Below are positions 37,851-51,105 of a stretch of 64,000 bases of DNA, one piece after another. The stretch comes from Phoebastria nigripes. Its lineage: Eukaryota > Chordata > Aves > Procellariiformes > Diomedeidae. The stretch covers positions 912,563-976,562 of the forward strand of contig JAYKAV010001809.1 of the NCBI GenBank assembly GCA_035582835.1. The letters are read 5' to 3'. The position numbers and the translations under genes were made by a program. The first letter of the stretch is position 1. Each line of letters opens with the position of its first letter. The notes below the pieces were generated by a model. That model did no database searches and was not told the origin of the DNA. It saw only the letters and a program-made list of their open reading frames with translations.

Positions 37851-40800
37851 ATATCGCAAGTGTTAAGCTGCAGCATGTGCTGAGGCAAGGGTCTCATGGC
37901 TCTTCTGTTATGGCTGGACCACTTAACAATGAAAACTTAAATATTTATTGGATAAAAAATAATATACATCTTTCTAAGGTGGTGATTAGGTCATTTGACA
38001 AGGGGAACTTCAGATTTTTAGTTGCTGCTTCAGTGAATGTTTATTTATGAATATGAGTGGAAGCATGTCAACAAGAGAGAATAAATGAGCTACATTACCC
38101 ATCGCCTAGACCCCAGCGCCAAGGAGCTCTCATGGGAAGCGGTGCACTTAGTTATGTTTCCGACCTGATGTTTGTCCTACCTACCAGGCAATGCAGCCTT
38201 GGAGTGAGAGTGGGGAAAGGGACCATTGGCTTCTCTCTGAAATTTATACTCCAGGAATTCAAACCAGAATTCGCAAATAATTTTGTTTNATCCAAAACTA
38301 CAATTTTGGGGCAGACTAAATATTCAGCAACAAAAGTCATCATCCACCTCTAGTTATACTATTGCTTTTAAGGTAGAAGGCTGACAGAAAGCAGTAATGT
38401 CCACCAGAATGTAACACCCTGAGCTATCTCTGGCCCAGTGTTCAGTTAGGCAAAAAAAATTAAGAAAACATCACCCAAACTTGCAAGATATGGATGACTG
38501 GGAAGGTAATTGTCAAATGTTGAAGGCTACATTTTCCATTTCTTCCCCCTCACCTGCCCTTCCCTGCTGGGGGACTCAGAAAAATGAGATTTCTAGATCG
38601 TAATCTGCAGAGAATTCCTTATAAACCCCTTGGATAGGTTTCAGTTTTTTACATTGTACTGAACCAACTGCTATTCTTCTGAACAAAGAAGCAAAAAAAA
38701 TCAAAAGCTTTCAACTAGGTCATGCTAGTATTATCATGAGTGAGTGTGAGTGGTATCATTTCACACATACTGCATCTCTCAATTAAGGAAAATGCCAGAC
38801 TTCTGTTAGCAAGACAGCTGGTGGTACTCAGTGACTAAATATAGTACTGTCATCACCTAGGAGCACAGCCAGGACATTTTAATGGTTGGGACAACTGATA
38901 TTTTGGTTTAGCCAAAACAATTTTTAATCATATGCTATTATTTTAAATAACCAGTGTAAGAAATCAGTGAATGAATGAATTTCAAATACATTTTACTGAT
39001 TTTATTTATTAAATCAATTTTCAACTAATATGCAACTGATTTTTAAAGAAATTACACATATTGTGTACATTTGAGATAGAAAAAACAGCTAAGTAAATAC
39101 AGCTGGCATTCAACTGATTCTCTGATTGTCTGTACATTAGGTAGACTAAACTCCTTTAGACAGTCTTTTTATTGTGTGTACAGTCCCTCGATCGGTGGGG
39201 CTTGGGTCCTCTGGGGAGTGATTTTAGGGATGACTCCAATGCTCAGGAGAGGCAAGGCCACAAGTAAATATATCTAGCTCATCTTAAGCGAAGGCTGATC
39301 CAGTTCACCCCGTACTTGATGAAAATGCTTTAATCTTCAATTACAGCTGGATTAGGTCCTAAATTCTGGCAGTTCCCAGAGAGCTTACCTTCCTGAAAAA
39401 GTCTTCCAGGCAAAGGGAAAAAGACTTCTGGGCTCTCACCTCTCCATCAATGTCCCAGGCATTTTGCATTTTTGTGTTAGCACTCTTTGTATCTGCTGTG
39501 GACCAAGCCAAAAAAAAGATACACAATTAGGTATTCTTAGGGATGAATGGAAATAGCTTTCTGCACATAATGCTGCCGTAACTTTAAGGTCCGTGTGCCT
39601 GAGCCTGCCAGGTTTACAGACAAGGGCTGTGCTCACGAATAGCTGAGGCGCAGAAATGAAGTGTCTGTTTCTTCCCTCTTTCCAAAAACGATTGTGTTTA
39701 GGTCTGGTTTAGCTATGACTGAGTAGGTATTTCAAAATGTTTATTAACAGTTTTATTGCTTTATTTCTGCTGCCAGTTCTAAACAATAGGGGCCCAGAAC
39801 ACCAGCTTTGTTCGCACTTACATTAATCCATGGTTGTCTGCGGACGTACATGCAGAGGGATCCTCTGCAGCCAGTGGATTAGAGGGCGAGTCGTTAGTCC
39901 TGCTACATGTTGAATGTGAGCTGAAAAATGATAATGCTAGAGAGCTTTCTCAAAATGAACTACCAGTGTGAAAACCTGACTGTTTACCTCTGTGCTAACA
40001 TTAGCAACAGTTTTTTTCAGCATCTACCCTCTTTCATTACCTTCCTTAGCCAGAGCAATGAAGAGGGTTTTAACATTAAGAATGAGTCTAAACCTCTTTT
40101 TTTTTTTTTTTTTTGTGATTAGAAAAATGGGATAGAAGCTAGAAAGAGCGAGCGAGCGAAAGGCTTTAATACATTGCAGAGTACTTGTAAGGGCAAGCTT
40201 TTTATCCATGCAGTCAAGATAATGTGGAGAGCAGCAGTGCAAATTTCCCTCTCGGTCTCTTGGCCAATTTTCCCTCCGGCCTTGGCCCTTGCAGGACTGT
40301 TTTGCCTTGGACCCGCACCTGGGTGCAGGCTAACTCCGGCAGGGCCACCAGCAGGCATGCCAGAGCTGATCACTTGTTTCAGTCACTCCTTACTTCAAAT
40401 GTTAACCAAGAGCTGGTGCGTATCGAGCTGCAGACCACAGTAAACAGAGAGGTGTGCCTATGCTTTGTTCTGTCGCTGCCGCTCACCATATTGTTTGGAT
40501 CCAGCCGAGAGGCTCAGCTGAACAGGCAATAAGCTCATATTTTCCTGAAGGCAACAAGAGCACTTTGCATTGTGCTTCTGCTGGTAGCTATCATGCGGCT
40601 TCCCTTCCTTAGGCCCTGGGGGAAACCAAAACTGTATCAAGCTTTGTAAGGGAAACAAAGTTCTTCTCTTCATTGCTCTCTACCACGGGTTTTAATCTGA
40701 TCTGACTCATTACTGGAAAAATAATAATCTGGAGGAAATTGTATTTTCTGCTGCCCCAGTGCTGTTGCGCTGGCCTGAGGGGAGTGCTGAGCTGTACATA

Positions 40801-43800
40801 CAGCTCCTGACATCTGGGAAGCACCCCTGCCCGCTCGCTGGAGAGAGCCAAAGACCTCAGCTTCTTCTGCTCTTTTCCTCTCTTGCCATTGCAGCTGAAG
40901 ATGATCCTGGAAGATTTAATATCAATGGTAGACAAGTTTTGCTTTTGGATTATTCTCTTGCTTGAATAGTTTTCAGACAGACATCTATAGCAAAGACTAT
41001 TAACATATCCTTCTACAGAAAAGCATTATTTTTTCCCACTCATTTATTCTTTGTTCACTGGACAGTTTTTGAGTTATTATTGCTTTAATAGCTCCATGTT
41101 TGTCACAAAAACACAGTACTGTTTGCGAATGAGGTAATAATTACAATCATAACCAATAAATCTATCCTTTGAGTGATGCTACTAGGCTTATCACTCTGTT
41201 TTTAACCTTACTGGAACTGATAACTTTAAAGCTTTAGTCAGTAAATTATGATGGCCTTTCTCTTTTAATAGAATTTTTTTCATTACTTCCATGCTAAATT
41301 TGTTATTTTAAATAACTTTTTTTGAACACAAAAGAAAGGTATAACTGGGAAGCATTAATTTGTGCTTGAAAGGTGTATTTAAATTTTTTTCTTTAAAATG
41401 AACACAGTGACCTAGTTTTTATAAACAGAGAAAGCAATAAATGCCAGATCTGAAAAAGTGGATTTAGCTAGATAGTATTCTAACTTTTTAATTATTTTTT
41501 AAATGTAAGAGATGATTTCACCTATTTACATATTGCTAGAGGCTAAGGGGAAAAAAGCATTCATCCTGAGTTGAGTTCAGAGAGTCTGCTTTGCTAAAAA
41601 TAAAGCCAAACACATTAATATACAGACCTTCTCCAAGTCTCGGCAGCATCAGGAATACATTTGAAAGAAGAGGATCTGGTCTGGTTTGTCAGTCTGGCAA
41701 GTACCAATGGAAAAGTCCATCATCTACCAACAAATACGGACCTGCACAGTCGGTCCTACAGCCGTGAAGGGTCTGGACAGCATTTCCACTCCCAGGGACC
41801 GAGCCCCTGTTAGTGCCTGAGCCTGTGTTGGCTCTGCTAGGGAGGAAGGCAGACATAGGAAGGCAGAGGTGAAATACTGCAAAGATGATTTTTCTACATA
41901 ATATTAAATTTGCTCAGCATAAAATTTTACAAGCATATCCTGGACCACCCAAAAGCTGTAGTGATTAATCCTGAGATTTCCCCTGTCCTTTACATGATTA
42001 CTTTTAAATGTTCATTCATTGAGATATACTTTATATTGTTAAACATAGCCACATGGAGCGTGTTTGTAAAATACATGTGTAGTCTACAGTATACATGCAA
42101 TCTAAAGGCTTGCTTCTCTTGTTACAGTAGAGCTCCAGACATAAACTCCTTTTTTTCAGGAATTCAACGGTTAGATGAAGAAACTTCTCCAAAGTTGAAA
42201 ACAAAGAATGATTAATTTAAAAACCTGAGACTTAAATGCAGACTTGTTTTTAATTTGCTAGACTGAAAAACACTTAGCGTAGTGGGTACACAGGCAGGCA
42301 TATATTTACAACTGATTTTTTGGCAGATAATTGGTTAACTCTTGTAGCAACGGGATTTTTGAATACCAGAGAAAGAACCCCATCAAATGGATGTACTTTA
42401 TTTTACAGGGAGGGGGGAAAGCTTTGGTGCATTTTCCAAGAAAAATTCCAAGGCTTAAGTGAATATGTTCGCCCAGCAGTTACGGCGACATGACTCGATA
42501 TATAAACCCGTATGTGTAAGACAGCTATGAGTAGTAAAAGTAACAACTCTGAGCTATTAAGATGTCTAAGTGTGTCTTTACATAAAAGCCTTAAAGAGCT
42601 GCAGAGGGAGTCATTATAGTGTATTATGTCAGGACCTTACTTACTCAACATGTAGAAGTCGACACTGACACCGTCAGCTGTGATGTAAAACGCTTGGAGG
42701 CTAGTTTCACAGGGCAGGCATTTCCAAAGAGTTCAGCGCCCACCAGTTCCCATGTAGGCAGCTAAATGAAGTGATGAAACTTTAAATGCTCTCAGCTTTT
42801 GTGGGAGCTGGTAGATGCCGGGTGGATTTAAAAACCTGGCCCCGCTTGTAGGCGCTGAAGTCTTTTGAAAAATCTAGCTTTCCCTGGGGTAGCCGCGCTG
42901 TCTGCTTTGAGCTCCCAGAGGGGTGATGAGGGGGACCAAGGCAGGCACCAGCAACCTGTGAAGGTGGCTGCTGAGGAGGGGCTCTTCTGAGCCCCCCAGG
43001 GATGTCTAAAGCAGGCTGAAGGAACATGCCGTATCTGTAGTGTCCACGCCATAGCACAGAGTTAAGGAGCTTAATTAAAAAAAGAAAGCTAAGGATTACT
43101 TGCTCTGGAAATGTCCTCTCTCAGATCATAAGATAATACTATATTTACCATGTGAACACGGTATCTGCCACAGCAGACTCTTATTCTGAATGGCTTCAAA
43201 CATCCTATTCCAGTACACATGAAAGCCAGCATAACTCACAGAATGCCTTTTATACCCTAGTAATTTTATTTTAAAAAGATGCAAACAAAACAATGTGTTA
43301 GATTACATTCTGGAACTGTTGTTCAGATGTTTTATGCTATTGCTTCGGCCATAAAAGGAACATTAAACTCCTGAGGCCAGACTGAGTCTAGCTATTTTCG
43401 GCACCTCTGGCCGGCTGGAGTGGAGCCGAGGCACCTGGCTGCTGGGTGCCGTTCAGAAAGCCTGTCCCCCACTGCTGCCGGCTGGCCCCTCGCTCTGGAC
43501 CTGCAGGTCCCTGTGGGGGCACAAATATCCCCATCACTGCAGGAGATTGGCTTTGTTCATGACGTTAGAGGGGGAGTCCACAGAAGGAAAAGCCGTCATG
43601 GGCTATCAGACACAAAGACATCAGCAATAACACTGCAAGGTGGGGCAGGTACCAGGGAAGCATGGCTGTATGGCTTGCCCTCTTCTCCAAATCCTCCTCA
43701 GGCATCAGCTGACGGCTACTGTCCTACTGCTGGAGGCAGGACAGAGGTTGGACAGACCAACTGTCTGTCCATGAGTGCACTGTCTGGTTTCTCACACCAT

Positions 43801-46800
43801 GATCCAGACAGGTGAGTGGAGAGGTCCCTAAATGTTACCTAACTCCCTGGAGAGGACAGTCTGCCAGGCCTGCCCAAAGCACCTGGACCCTTCAGTGCTT
43901 CTCACTTGTCTTTTTGGTGCATGGTACTTCCATGCTCAGCAATGCAGTGGGCTTTCCAAAGTTGAGGGTATGACTTTGCCCCTCCACCCCCAGCTGACCC
44001 TCTCAGTGGTCAGCAGAGTCTCCTGGTCAGCATTCAGTTCAAATGCTGTTTCAGAGTTAATTAAGCTCATATTTCCTCCTGGTCAAGTGCTTCACCTATT
44101 CAGTTGTTTTCCCATCATAGGTCATGGTGACAAAACTTCCTCCCCTGCTGTGCACAGGTAGGTACCTACTGTCTAGGGTAAACTCCGAATTTTAGATCCC
44201 AAGTGGACAAAAATATCTATGTGCAGTCCTGACTTAATTGCATAAGCTGCAGAGGAAACATCACTATGCCTGGCATTTCTGTTGGCCACATCTAGGTAGT
44301 TCTGCGCACAGCATGGGAACATTAAATTGCTCTTTGGTACAGCTGTGTAATGAAGCTCCAGCGACATTGCACTTAATACATCCTTAATTTTGGGACTTTC
44401 TAGCATCTGTGTGCTGTACCTTGCAACTTCAATGGTCTTTTTCTACAATTTCAGGGGCATATGTAATAGAATGATACTGTGTCTGACTGATTTGAGTAAT
44501 AGATGTGTGATCTGATGTATCTTTCTCCTGTCTAATAGGAGATAAAGTCGAGATAATTTTTCAGTATGGTACATTAGGATATTATTTCATGACAGTCCAT
44601 TGCAGAGATTATTCTACATTCTTTGCAAAAAGCCATGGAAAGGTTTGACGCCCTGCAAATTAACTCTAAGTTAACACAGAGAGAAATGGATCTTCTGTAG
44701 GTAAAATAAAAAGAAACAGAGGAATGATGACTTGGAAGAAGAATATTAAAGAAGATAAGGTATTTTATTCCTTCTCAGGCTCTTTCATCTTAACTGACAT
44801 TCTAAGAAATGGGCAATCTGAAATCTATGATTTTTTACCTTAAAAGTTTTAGGACTTGCCTTTTTTTTCTTAAGCTTTGTCAGATTTTAAACTTCCATGA
44901 GATTCTGCCTTAAGTCCTTTGAGAATTAATAAGCAAAATGTTCCAGTTTCAGACAGAGACACATTTTTCACGCTTCCCTCCCTCCCAGTGACTTGTTTTC
45001 CATGTTCAGCCTCCTCAGAATGAAAGGGAGAAAAAATTGCAGCCAGCAATGTCAGTTCATGTTATTATTATAGATACAGAAATGCCTTAGCTAGCATTTA
45101 TACAAAGCTTGGTAGAGTGTAATAAAAAAAGACTGAATCTCTTATGACTTCCTTATTTTACTTGGTTATTTTCCCAAGTTCAGACAAAAGGGTGAGATTC
45201 ATCTGACTTATGTTGAACTAAATAAAACTTAAGTTTCTCGCTAAGCTATTTGCCTAAGTTGTCCCCACTGTCCCATCTCCCCATAGATGGAGATAAGTAT
45301 CTCCAGATGGTGATTTGTCCCCTTCTGGGACTACTGGGGTGACTTGCACTGTGGAAAGGCCATCTCTGCACTGGGTGCAAAGGACCATCCAGCTGACCAG
45401 CCTAACTGGTGCCTACATTTTGGACAGCTAAAGTTTGGTCTGATTTGTTCTCCTCTAAGTTCAGCTTTCCATTTAGGAAAGCTCAGGGGGGCAGAGTACC
45501 TGAAAAGACTGCAGCCTTGGTCACAAAAGCATCCCCTCCCTTACCAGATTTCCAAGGAGGTGGCCACCATGGTGTTTCCTGCTCCCTACCATGGTTTTTC
45601 CTGGCCATGGTGGCCCCCATGATATTTCCTGTATTTATATATATCTAAATACATATGAAAATATATTTTAGGTATGGTCAAATACAGAAAACAAACAAGC
45701 AAAAAAATCCAGGAACAAATAGTGAATGAAAAAATTCGTGAAAGAATGAGCTGGTCACTGGTGTATGATTCACTAAGTCAGTCTCTATACAAATGAGTTG
45801 AAATGAATTTCCTGGTATGAATAAATCCCCAAAGTCTCATGAATTTTAGTATGAATGATTCTGAATGCCTTAAAATTCAGATGGGAAGTGAATTAATCAT
45901 TCTTCCTTATTTTCTTGTTAACAAAGTCGTCCTTCTCATCCAATCAAGGCGAGGACTACACAGTGGGTTATGAGCTGTGCTCAGTGAATGTTGAGTAGCA
46001 CCCATCAGCTGAAAGTTTGTCACAGAAAATATTTGGTGGATCCTTGAGTACGCAGAATGCATTAGAATGAAATCAGAATTTATTTGCAAGTGATTCACTG
46101 ACTGCAGAAATGTCTGCATTTATAATGAGTAGTTTAACAGTCTCCACACACATTCATGGTTTATACGGGGCACATCTGTCATTTAATTAAAAAAAAGAAA
46201 TACGACTTAAGTATATAGATTTGATCAAGCCATGTGTATTTTAGTAAGGTATTAGTACAGATGACAGCTCTCGGTACATTATTCTAGTATGTACCTTATC
46301 TGAGGAATGTGGACAAACTGATATTATTACTACTTCTAATATGACCAGATCCTGCAGTCCTCACAAATACACAGTGTATATTAAAGCTCAAGAAAACTTC
46401 ATGTATGTTTTTGTTGGTATGAGAAGGGGTAAGAACAGACTCGTACGTGTGCTTTTGTGTTCATGTATGTTAATGAATATATATGCACATTTATCTTTAT
46501 TGTATTATATAGTATATCCCATTCCAGCATAGTATGTGTATTATTTTATGATGATATATCTTCCCTGACTGCACAGCATTTTTCTTCTCTGCTTGAGACT
46601 GCATTGAATGACACACATTTGCTTGGAGAGAAATCTGGAGTTTGCATAGTCTGAATGCATCTTGAGGAGATTTTGTCCTACCTACGTGGTAATCTGCAAT
46701 GAAATGTGGACAAATGTCTTTCCCAAAGAAAGCTAGGTAGGAAAGAATGGAAGAAATGGCTTAATTTTCTTCCTCTCTTTTATAATATTTACTCATCATC

Positions 46801-48152
46801 TGGAAGTTGTGAAGTGTTGTGACTACGCATTTTTTTACATGGTACCTTCAGTTCAGTTCTTTTTCTACAGTTACTATAATGATGCTATTGATACTGATGT
46901 TATTGATAAATTTATATAAACCAAATCTTGCTCTGATAGTACAGGACTCTCCTACCTGGCCATCCAATTCCTGCTGGCCACCCCTTGACTATGCACCTAC
47001 CTACAAATGCCAGTGTGTGCAAGCGCCTTCTGTACCCGGGCTGGCATTTATAGGTCAGGGTTTGGATAGTCTGGGAAGGCACCTGGTATCTGATGGCACG
47101 ATCAGGACCCAGAGCATAACTGAGCATTAGTTCGGTGGTTAGTCTGTAATTACATGGCTGGTTTGTGATGGAAATTACTGGTTACACCGAAGGGTTCTGC
47201 AGCCACTTGGGGTTAACGTTCATGGGGTTAACATACAGTTCAGGTTCTTTATTTCTGTGTATTAACCAGCCTCCCGAAGTCACTTTGCCGGGGTGGATTA
47301 TTCGAAGGACGTTACATGTCCACAGCATGTGCATGTTCCATATAATCCAACAATGAACATCCTGGGGGGGGGTTATATGGAGGGCCAAAATCCCTGTTGG
47401 CACAGCTCCATGGAGTCGTTAGTGTTACACCAGCAGGGGAGCTGACCCCAGCCCTCATTCGGTGATTTGGCAGGCCACCTCGCCATGAGGACATTCCAGC
47501 TCTTCCAGGGATGTGAATTTGGAACAAAGAGTTATTTCAGCAGGACGAGGCTGACAATTGTTTGGTTTTTAAAGAGTTACCACATAATGTTAAAATAGTA
47601 TCTTGCCTTAATGCGAAATCTTGATGCGGTGGTATCTTATGATCTATTAATCTGGGAAAAAATGTAAACCAAAAGATAATAAATGTAAACAGTGATTAAA
47701 CCACAAGCATTCCTCGGAGTAAATGACAATATAATTAAATTTGAACTCCACAATGCAGATTCTTTCAGTGCATAATTGAAATTGTGTAAGATGCTTTGGC
47801 AATATGTTTAACATTAACTTAAAGCAAGTAATTTTAGGCACCAGGGTCTGATCTTTCTCTTATTGACATCAGTTGTGCAACTCCCGCAGGCTGTGTCTAT
47901 ACCATGGCTTCTTTGTGACGTGCCTCATGGACCCACTCCCAGAGAGTCCTCCTCCGTGTCCTGGCTCCATGCTGGAAGGAGACGGGGCTGCACACCATGC
48001 CTCTCCAGAGCTGGGGTCCCTTCAAACGAAACCCCAGCATGCAGGCGGCATGGGGAGCTGTGCAGTGACCTGCTGGGAAAGCCAGGGAGAAAGAGCACCA
48101 GGGGTCTGCCCAGCATGCCTTCCCACAGCTGGCATGCCCTCCTGGGGACAGA
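37851..48152. other. long non-coding stretch
   Basis: No recognisable gene or structural RNA over about 10 kb. A run of 18 T lies at 40097-40114. The block 40130-40610 is high-complexity sequence with alternating GC- and AT-rich segments, resembling a conserved non-coding element. The block at 42440-42720 is similar. A G+C-richer patch at 43400-44030 gives a 131-codon and a 109-codon plus-strand frame, with no familiar protein and no conserved start. An 11-bp inverted repeat (GGCCACCATGG and its complement) sits at 45562-45572 and 45605-45615. A run of nine G lies at 47364-47372. Confidence 0.55.
40097..40114. repeat. poly(T) run
   Basis: Eighteen consecutive T. No retroposon body is recognised on the minus strand beside it. 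Confidence 0.9.
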
Positions 48153-48335
48153 AGAATGGCCATACCGTGTTCAACCGGAGGTCCATCTAGCCCTCTTGTC
48201 TGTCTCTGGTATCAGCTGAAAATGTATGCTTGGGAAGAGTATAAAAAAAGGGTAAACATGTAGTATTGCTCCCCCAGAATATCCTCCTATGTGTCTGCAG
48301 CCTTCAGGTTTGGGACTTTGGATCTTCTACTTTCA
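48153..48335 (-). mobile_element. old CR1-type LINE 3' tail
   Basis: Read on the minus strand, this ends with GGGCTAGATGGACCTCCGG and then GGTATGGCCATTCT. That is the terminal sequence of an old CR1-related family widespread in birds and reptiles (…tgggctagatggacc…tctgacccagtatggccattct). Upstream, again on the minus strand, come a TTTATACTCTTCCCAAGCAT segment and GGGGGAGCAATACTACATGT, both of which I associate with the same family. The coding part is gone. The core matches the tails at 54.0 and 56.0 kb in this window, which supports it internally. Confidence 0.65.
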
Positions 48336-50899
48336 ACTGATGTACCAGTATTCCTTCCTGCTGGTCAGCATGTGTGCTTGGGAACCAGGACTCCGGCAGT
48401 TTTTGCTGGAAAGACCCCAAGCTTTTGCTTGAGGTCTTCAGCTAATGAACAGAAACTCCCAAATTTAAGGAGACTGGATGACAGTTTAAAGCTTCCTTCA
48501 CCTTGCTCCCTGCAGATAGCTTTCTAGACATCTTGGCCAAGGGAAAGGCTTTTAAAGCCCACACTTCATACGCTCATGTTGCCAGCTCAAGGGCACCAGC
48601 ATCGCAGGAGCTGCAGTCCCACGCCATTCTCAGGGCAGTGGAGATCAGGCAGGAGGCTCATCCCACAGGCACCGCTGCACACCTGAGACCCAGTTAGGAA
48701 GATGTCTCTGGCTGATTCGTCTGCCTTGCCTCAGCCTCAGATGATGGCCTGAGTCCCTACATGGGGTAGTCTTAGGACAAGCAAGGGCACTCCTGGCAAA
48801 CCTGTACCTGCTGTGACTACACTGCAGGTAAGCGTGCACTCGGCTCCGTAGTGAAGAGTAAAATAGAGTAGAATAGAATAGACATTGATGATAAGTGAGG
48901 AAAGACGGGGAAAAAAGACAACAGGCCCTCACTGAAGAACTCTAGGGACTGACTACCTTGATGTCAGCAACTAAGAACCATCAGCAGCCACAGCCAGCAC
49001 TGCTAACTAAACAGCACCAGTTCCATAGTATTGCATGATTATATTAACATAAATGATAAATAAATATACACATATAAACAAATATATAAATTAAAAAAAT
49101 AATTGCTCATAGCTCCCTGCTGTGCTCTGGAATGAGGCTTGTTGGGAAAACCGCGAATTTGGGGTTTAGTGGGGGTTACAGTGTTGCCAGGCTGTGGTTC
49201 CCAGAGCATTTGACAATAGCCTCTGGAGAGCTGGCTGGTCACGTGCTAACGGCTCCTCTTCGTTGTTTCCAGCCCCTAAATTACAGCCACAAGGACCAAG
49301 AGTTATATTAAGTGCATTCTTAGCATAGTGGTTCCTCAGGCTCTTCCCATAGTGAGGAGAGAATTTCTACAAGGACTTTGTGAGTGAGAGTAGCATCCAG
49401 GAGATCTCAGCCCATGAGGCAAGCTGGGCATAAAGTTGTGGACCAAACTGTGAAAAATTCTGGAAACTTGCTTAATGCTGGTAATATTCAGTTCACGTGA
49501 CTGACACTTAGGCAATAGTGATTTCCCAGAAGTAGGAAGATTTGTGAAGATGCTTCTTTCTGAATCCATCTAAAAAAACATTTTTCTGAGATAAACAAAG
49601 GATGTACAAATATTTTTATTAAGATTCTCCTCCTTTCTACACAAACCTGATTTAAACTACTGCTAGACTCATTACAGCACATGCACAGGAACAGATCACA
49701 GGTTAAAATAAACAAGCAAGCAAAAGTGAATATATATATATATACTTATTCCTACCATCTTTCCCCTCAAGAATTATTTTATGCCTCTTCAAATTCACAC
49801 AGTTGGGCTTTGGGAGGACATTTAAGCTGGAGTTCAAAATCCTGGATTTGTCCACAAATGGTTTAAACCTTTTGATAGTTGATACTCAATGCTAATGTGA
49901 CCAGTCGGCATGCATAGCAAACAGCTGGCAGCGAATGCCAGCTAGCTGAACTTGTTTCACTTCCTTGCTGTTGTCACTGGCTTGTGAAATACCTTATTTT
50001 TGGAAATTATCTTACTTTTTAAAAGAAGAACAATTGACAGTGTCGGCCAGGGGACAAGAGTAAACCAACTTTTTCTGTTAATGTTTTCCAAAATGGAAGT
50101 GAAAATCAGGTAAAACTCTCTTTAAAGTTTATCCGATTCAGCTTAAAAAACCCTCAGATTATATATCTTCATGGCACAGATTTAAATCAAGTTACCAATG
50201 CCATCAATCAAAGAGGTACAGTCTTGGAGTTCTAATTAAACCCAAGGTAAAAAACTTGTAAAAATTCCTCAAGCAATTCACACACTCCTGATTTTCAACC
50301 ACAGATAACTAGTGATCCCTGCGCCTCTGATCCCACGTGATGTGGTCCAGCATTCAAACAGGTTTAAATTATACTGGTACAATTTAGAGAGATGAGCAGT
50401 GAATTCTCAGCAAAACTTTTTACTTTGGAAAATCCTCATTTATCAGATGCCTTTCTCAATGCGAGCAGATACTTCTTGCTGGAGTATTCTGTGCGCACCC
50501 AGAATCGCTGTCAGTGCACTCAGAGCCTGGAAATGGCTGTTTCGGAGGCTTGGCCCGGGGTCCCACATGCCGCAGAGGGTTGCCTTTTCCTCTCTTCTGG
50601 GGAGAGACTGAATTCCTGCTTTCTGCTGGCCTGCTTAGCTGTTTTCTAGCTGACGTATGCATATGAAGGACTGGATCCTGTTGAGAAAATGGATCTTGAG
50701 GAAACTTTAAAAAGACATCTCTTCTTGAAGAGATGTTGCAGTAGCACAGCAGCTGCCTCGGACACTACGGGCGGCCAAGGAGCTGCTGCTCCTGCAGCTG
50801 TGCTGCCCTTAGGGCTGCAAAATGGCTTGTTCTATATTTAGCTCAGAAAGGAGATGACAGGGAATGTGGCTGCTGCGTATGAAATACTGACTGCACCAG
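48336..50899. other. non-coding DNA
   Basis: No gene recognised. A (TA)n run lies at 49730-49744 and an AT-rich block at 49040-49085. A G+C-richer patch at 48560-48860 gives short open frames on both strands without product. At 48846-48890 there is a small run of GAATAGA/GTAGAATAGA-like units. Confidence 0.6.
49730..49744. repeat. (TA)n microsatellite
   Basis: Fifteen bases of alternating TA. It is short. Confidence 0.85.
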
Positions 50900-51105
50900 G
50901 CAAGGTAATTAGGACACTTCATGGGCAGGCAGCAAGAAGTTTAAAGCTGAGAAGAGGCTGCACTTTTTCACTCAAGAGGGAATGAATTTGTGGACACAGC
51001 TGCATCATGCTGTTAGCGCTCAGATGCTAAAAGGACAGAAATGGGACTAGAAGAATTTAATAGTGGGGAAATTTGTAGAGAGACTTTAAATGCTAGTCTT
51101 TCAGA
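50900..51105 (+). mobile_element. old CR1-like LINE 3' part
   Basis: The order GGTAATTAGGACACTTCATG, GGCAGGCAGCAAGAAGTTTA, AAGCTGAGAAGAGG, CACTTTTTCACTCAAGAGGG, then a decayed TTGTGGACACAGCTGCATCA and a GACTAGAAGAATTTAATAG segment, follows the C-terminal coding region of an ancient CR1 family. In intact copies it encodes a K-H-F-F-T..N..L-W..L-P...V..A..L-F-K-x-x-L-D pattern. The frame is broken in several places. It is inactive and old. Confidence 0.6.

Noticed and set aside
43420..44161. Two consecutive plus-strand open frames (131 and 109 codons)
   Set aside because: No familiar motif and no splice-bounded exon structure; composition alone explains them.
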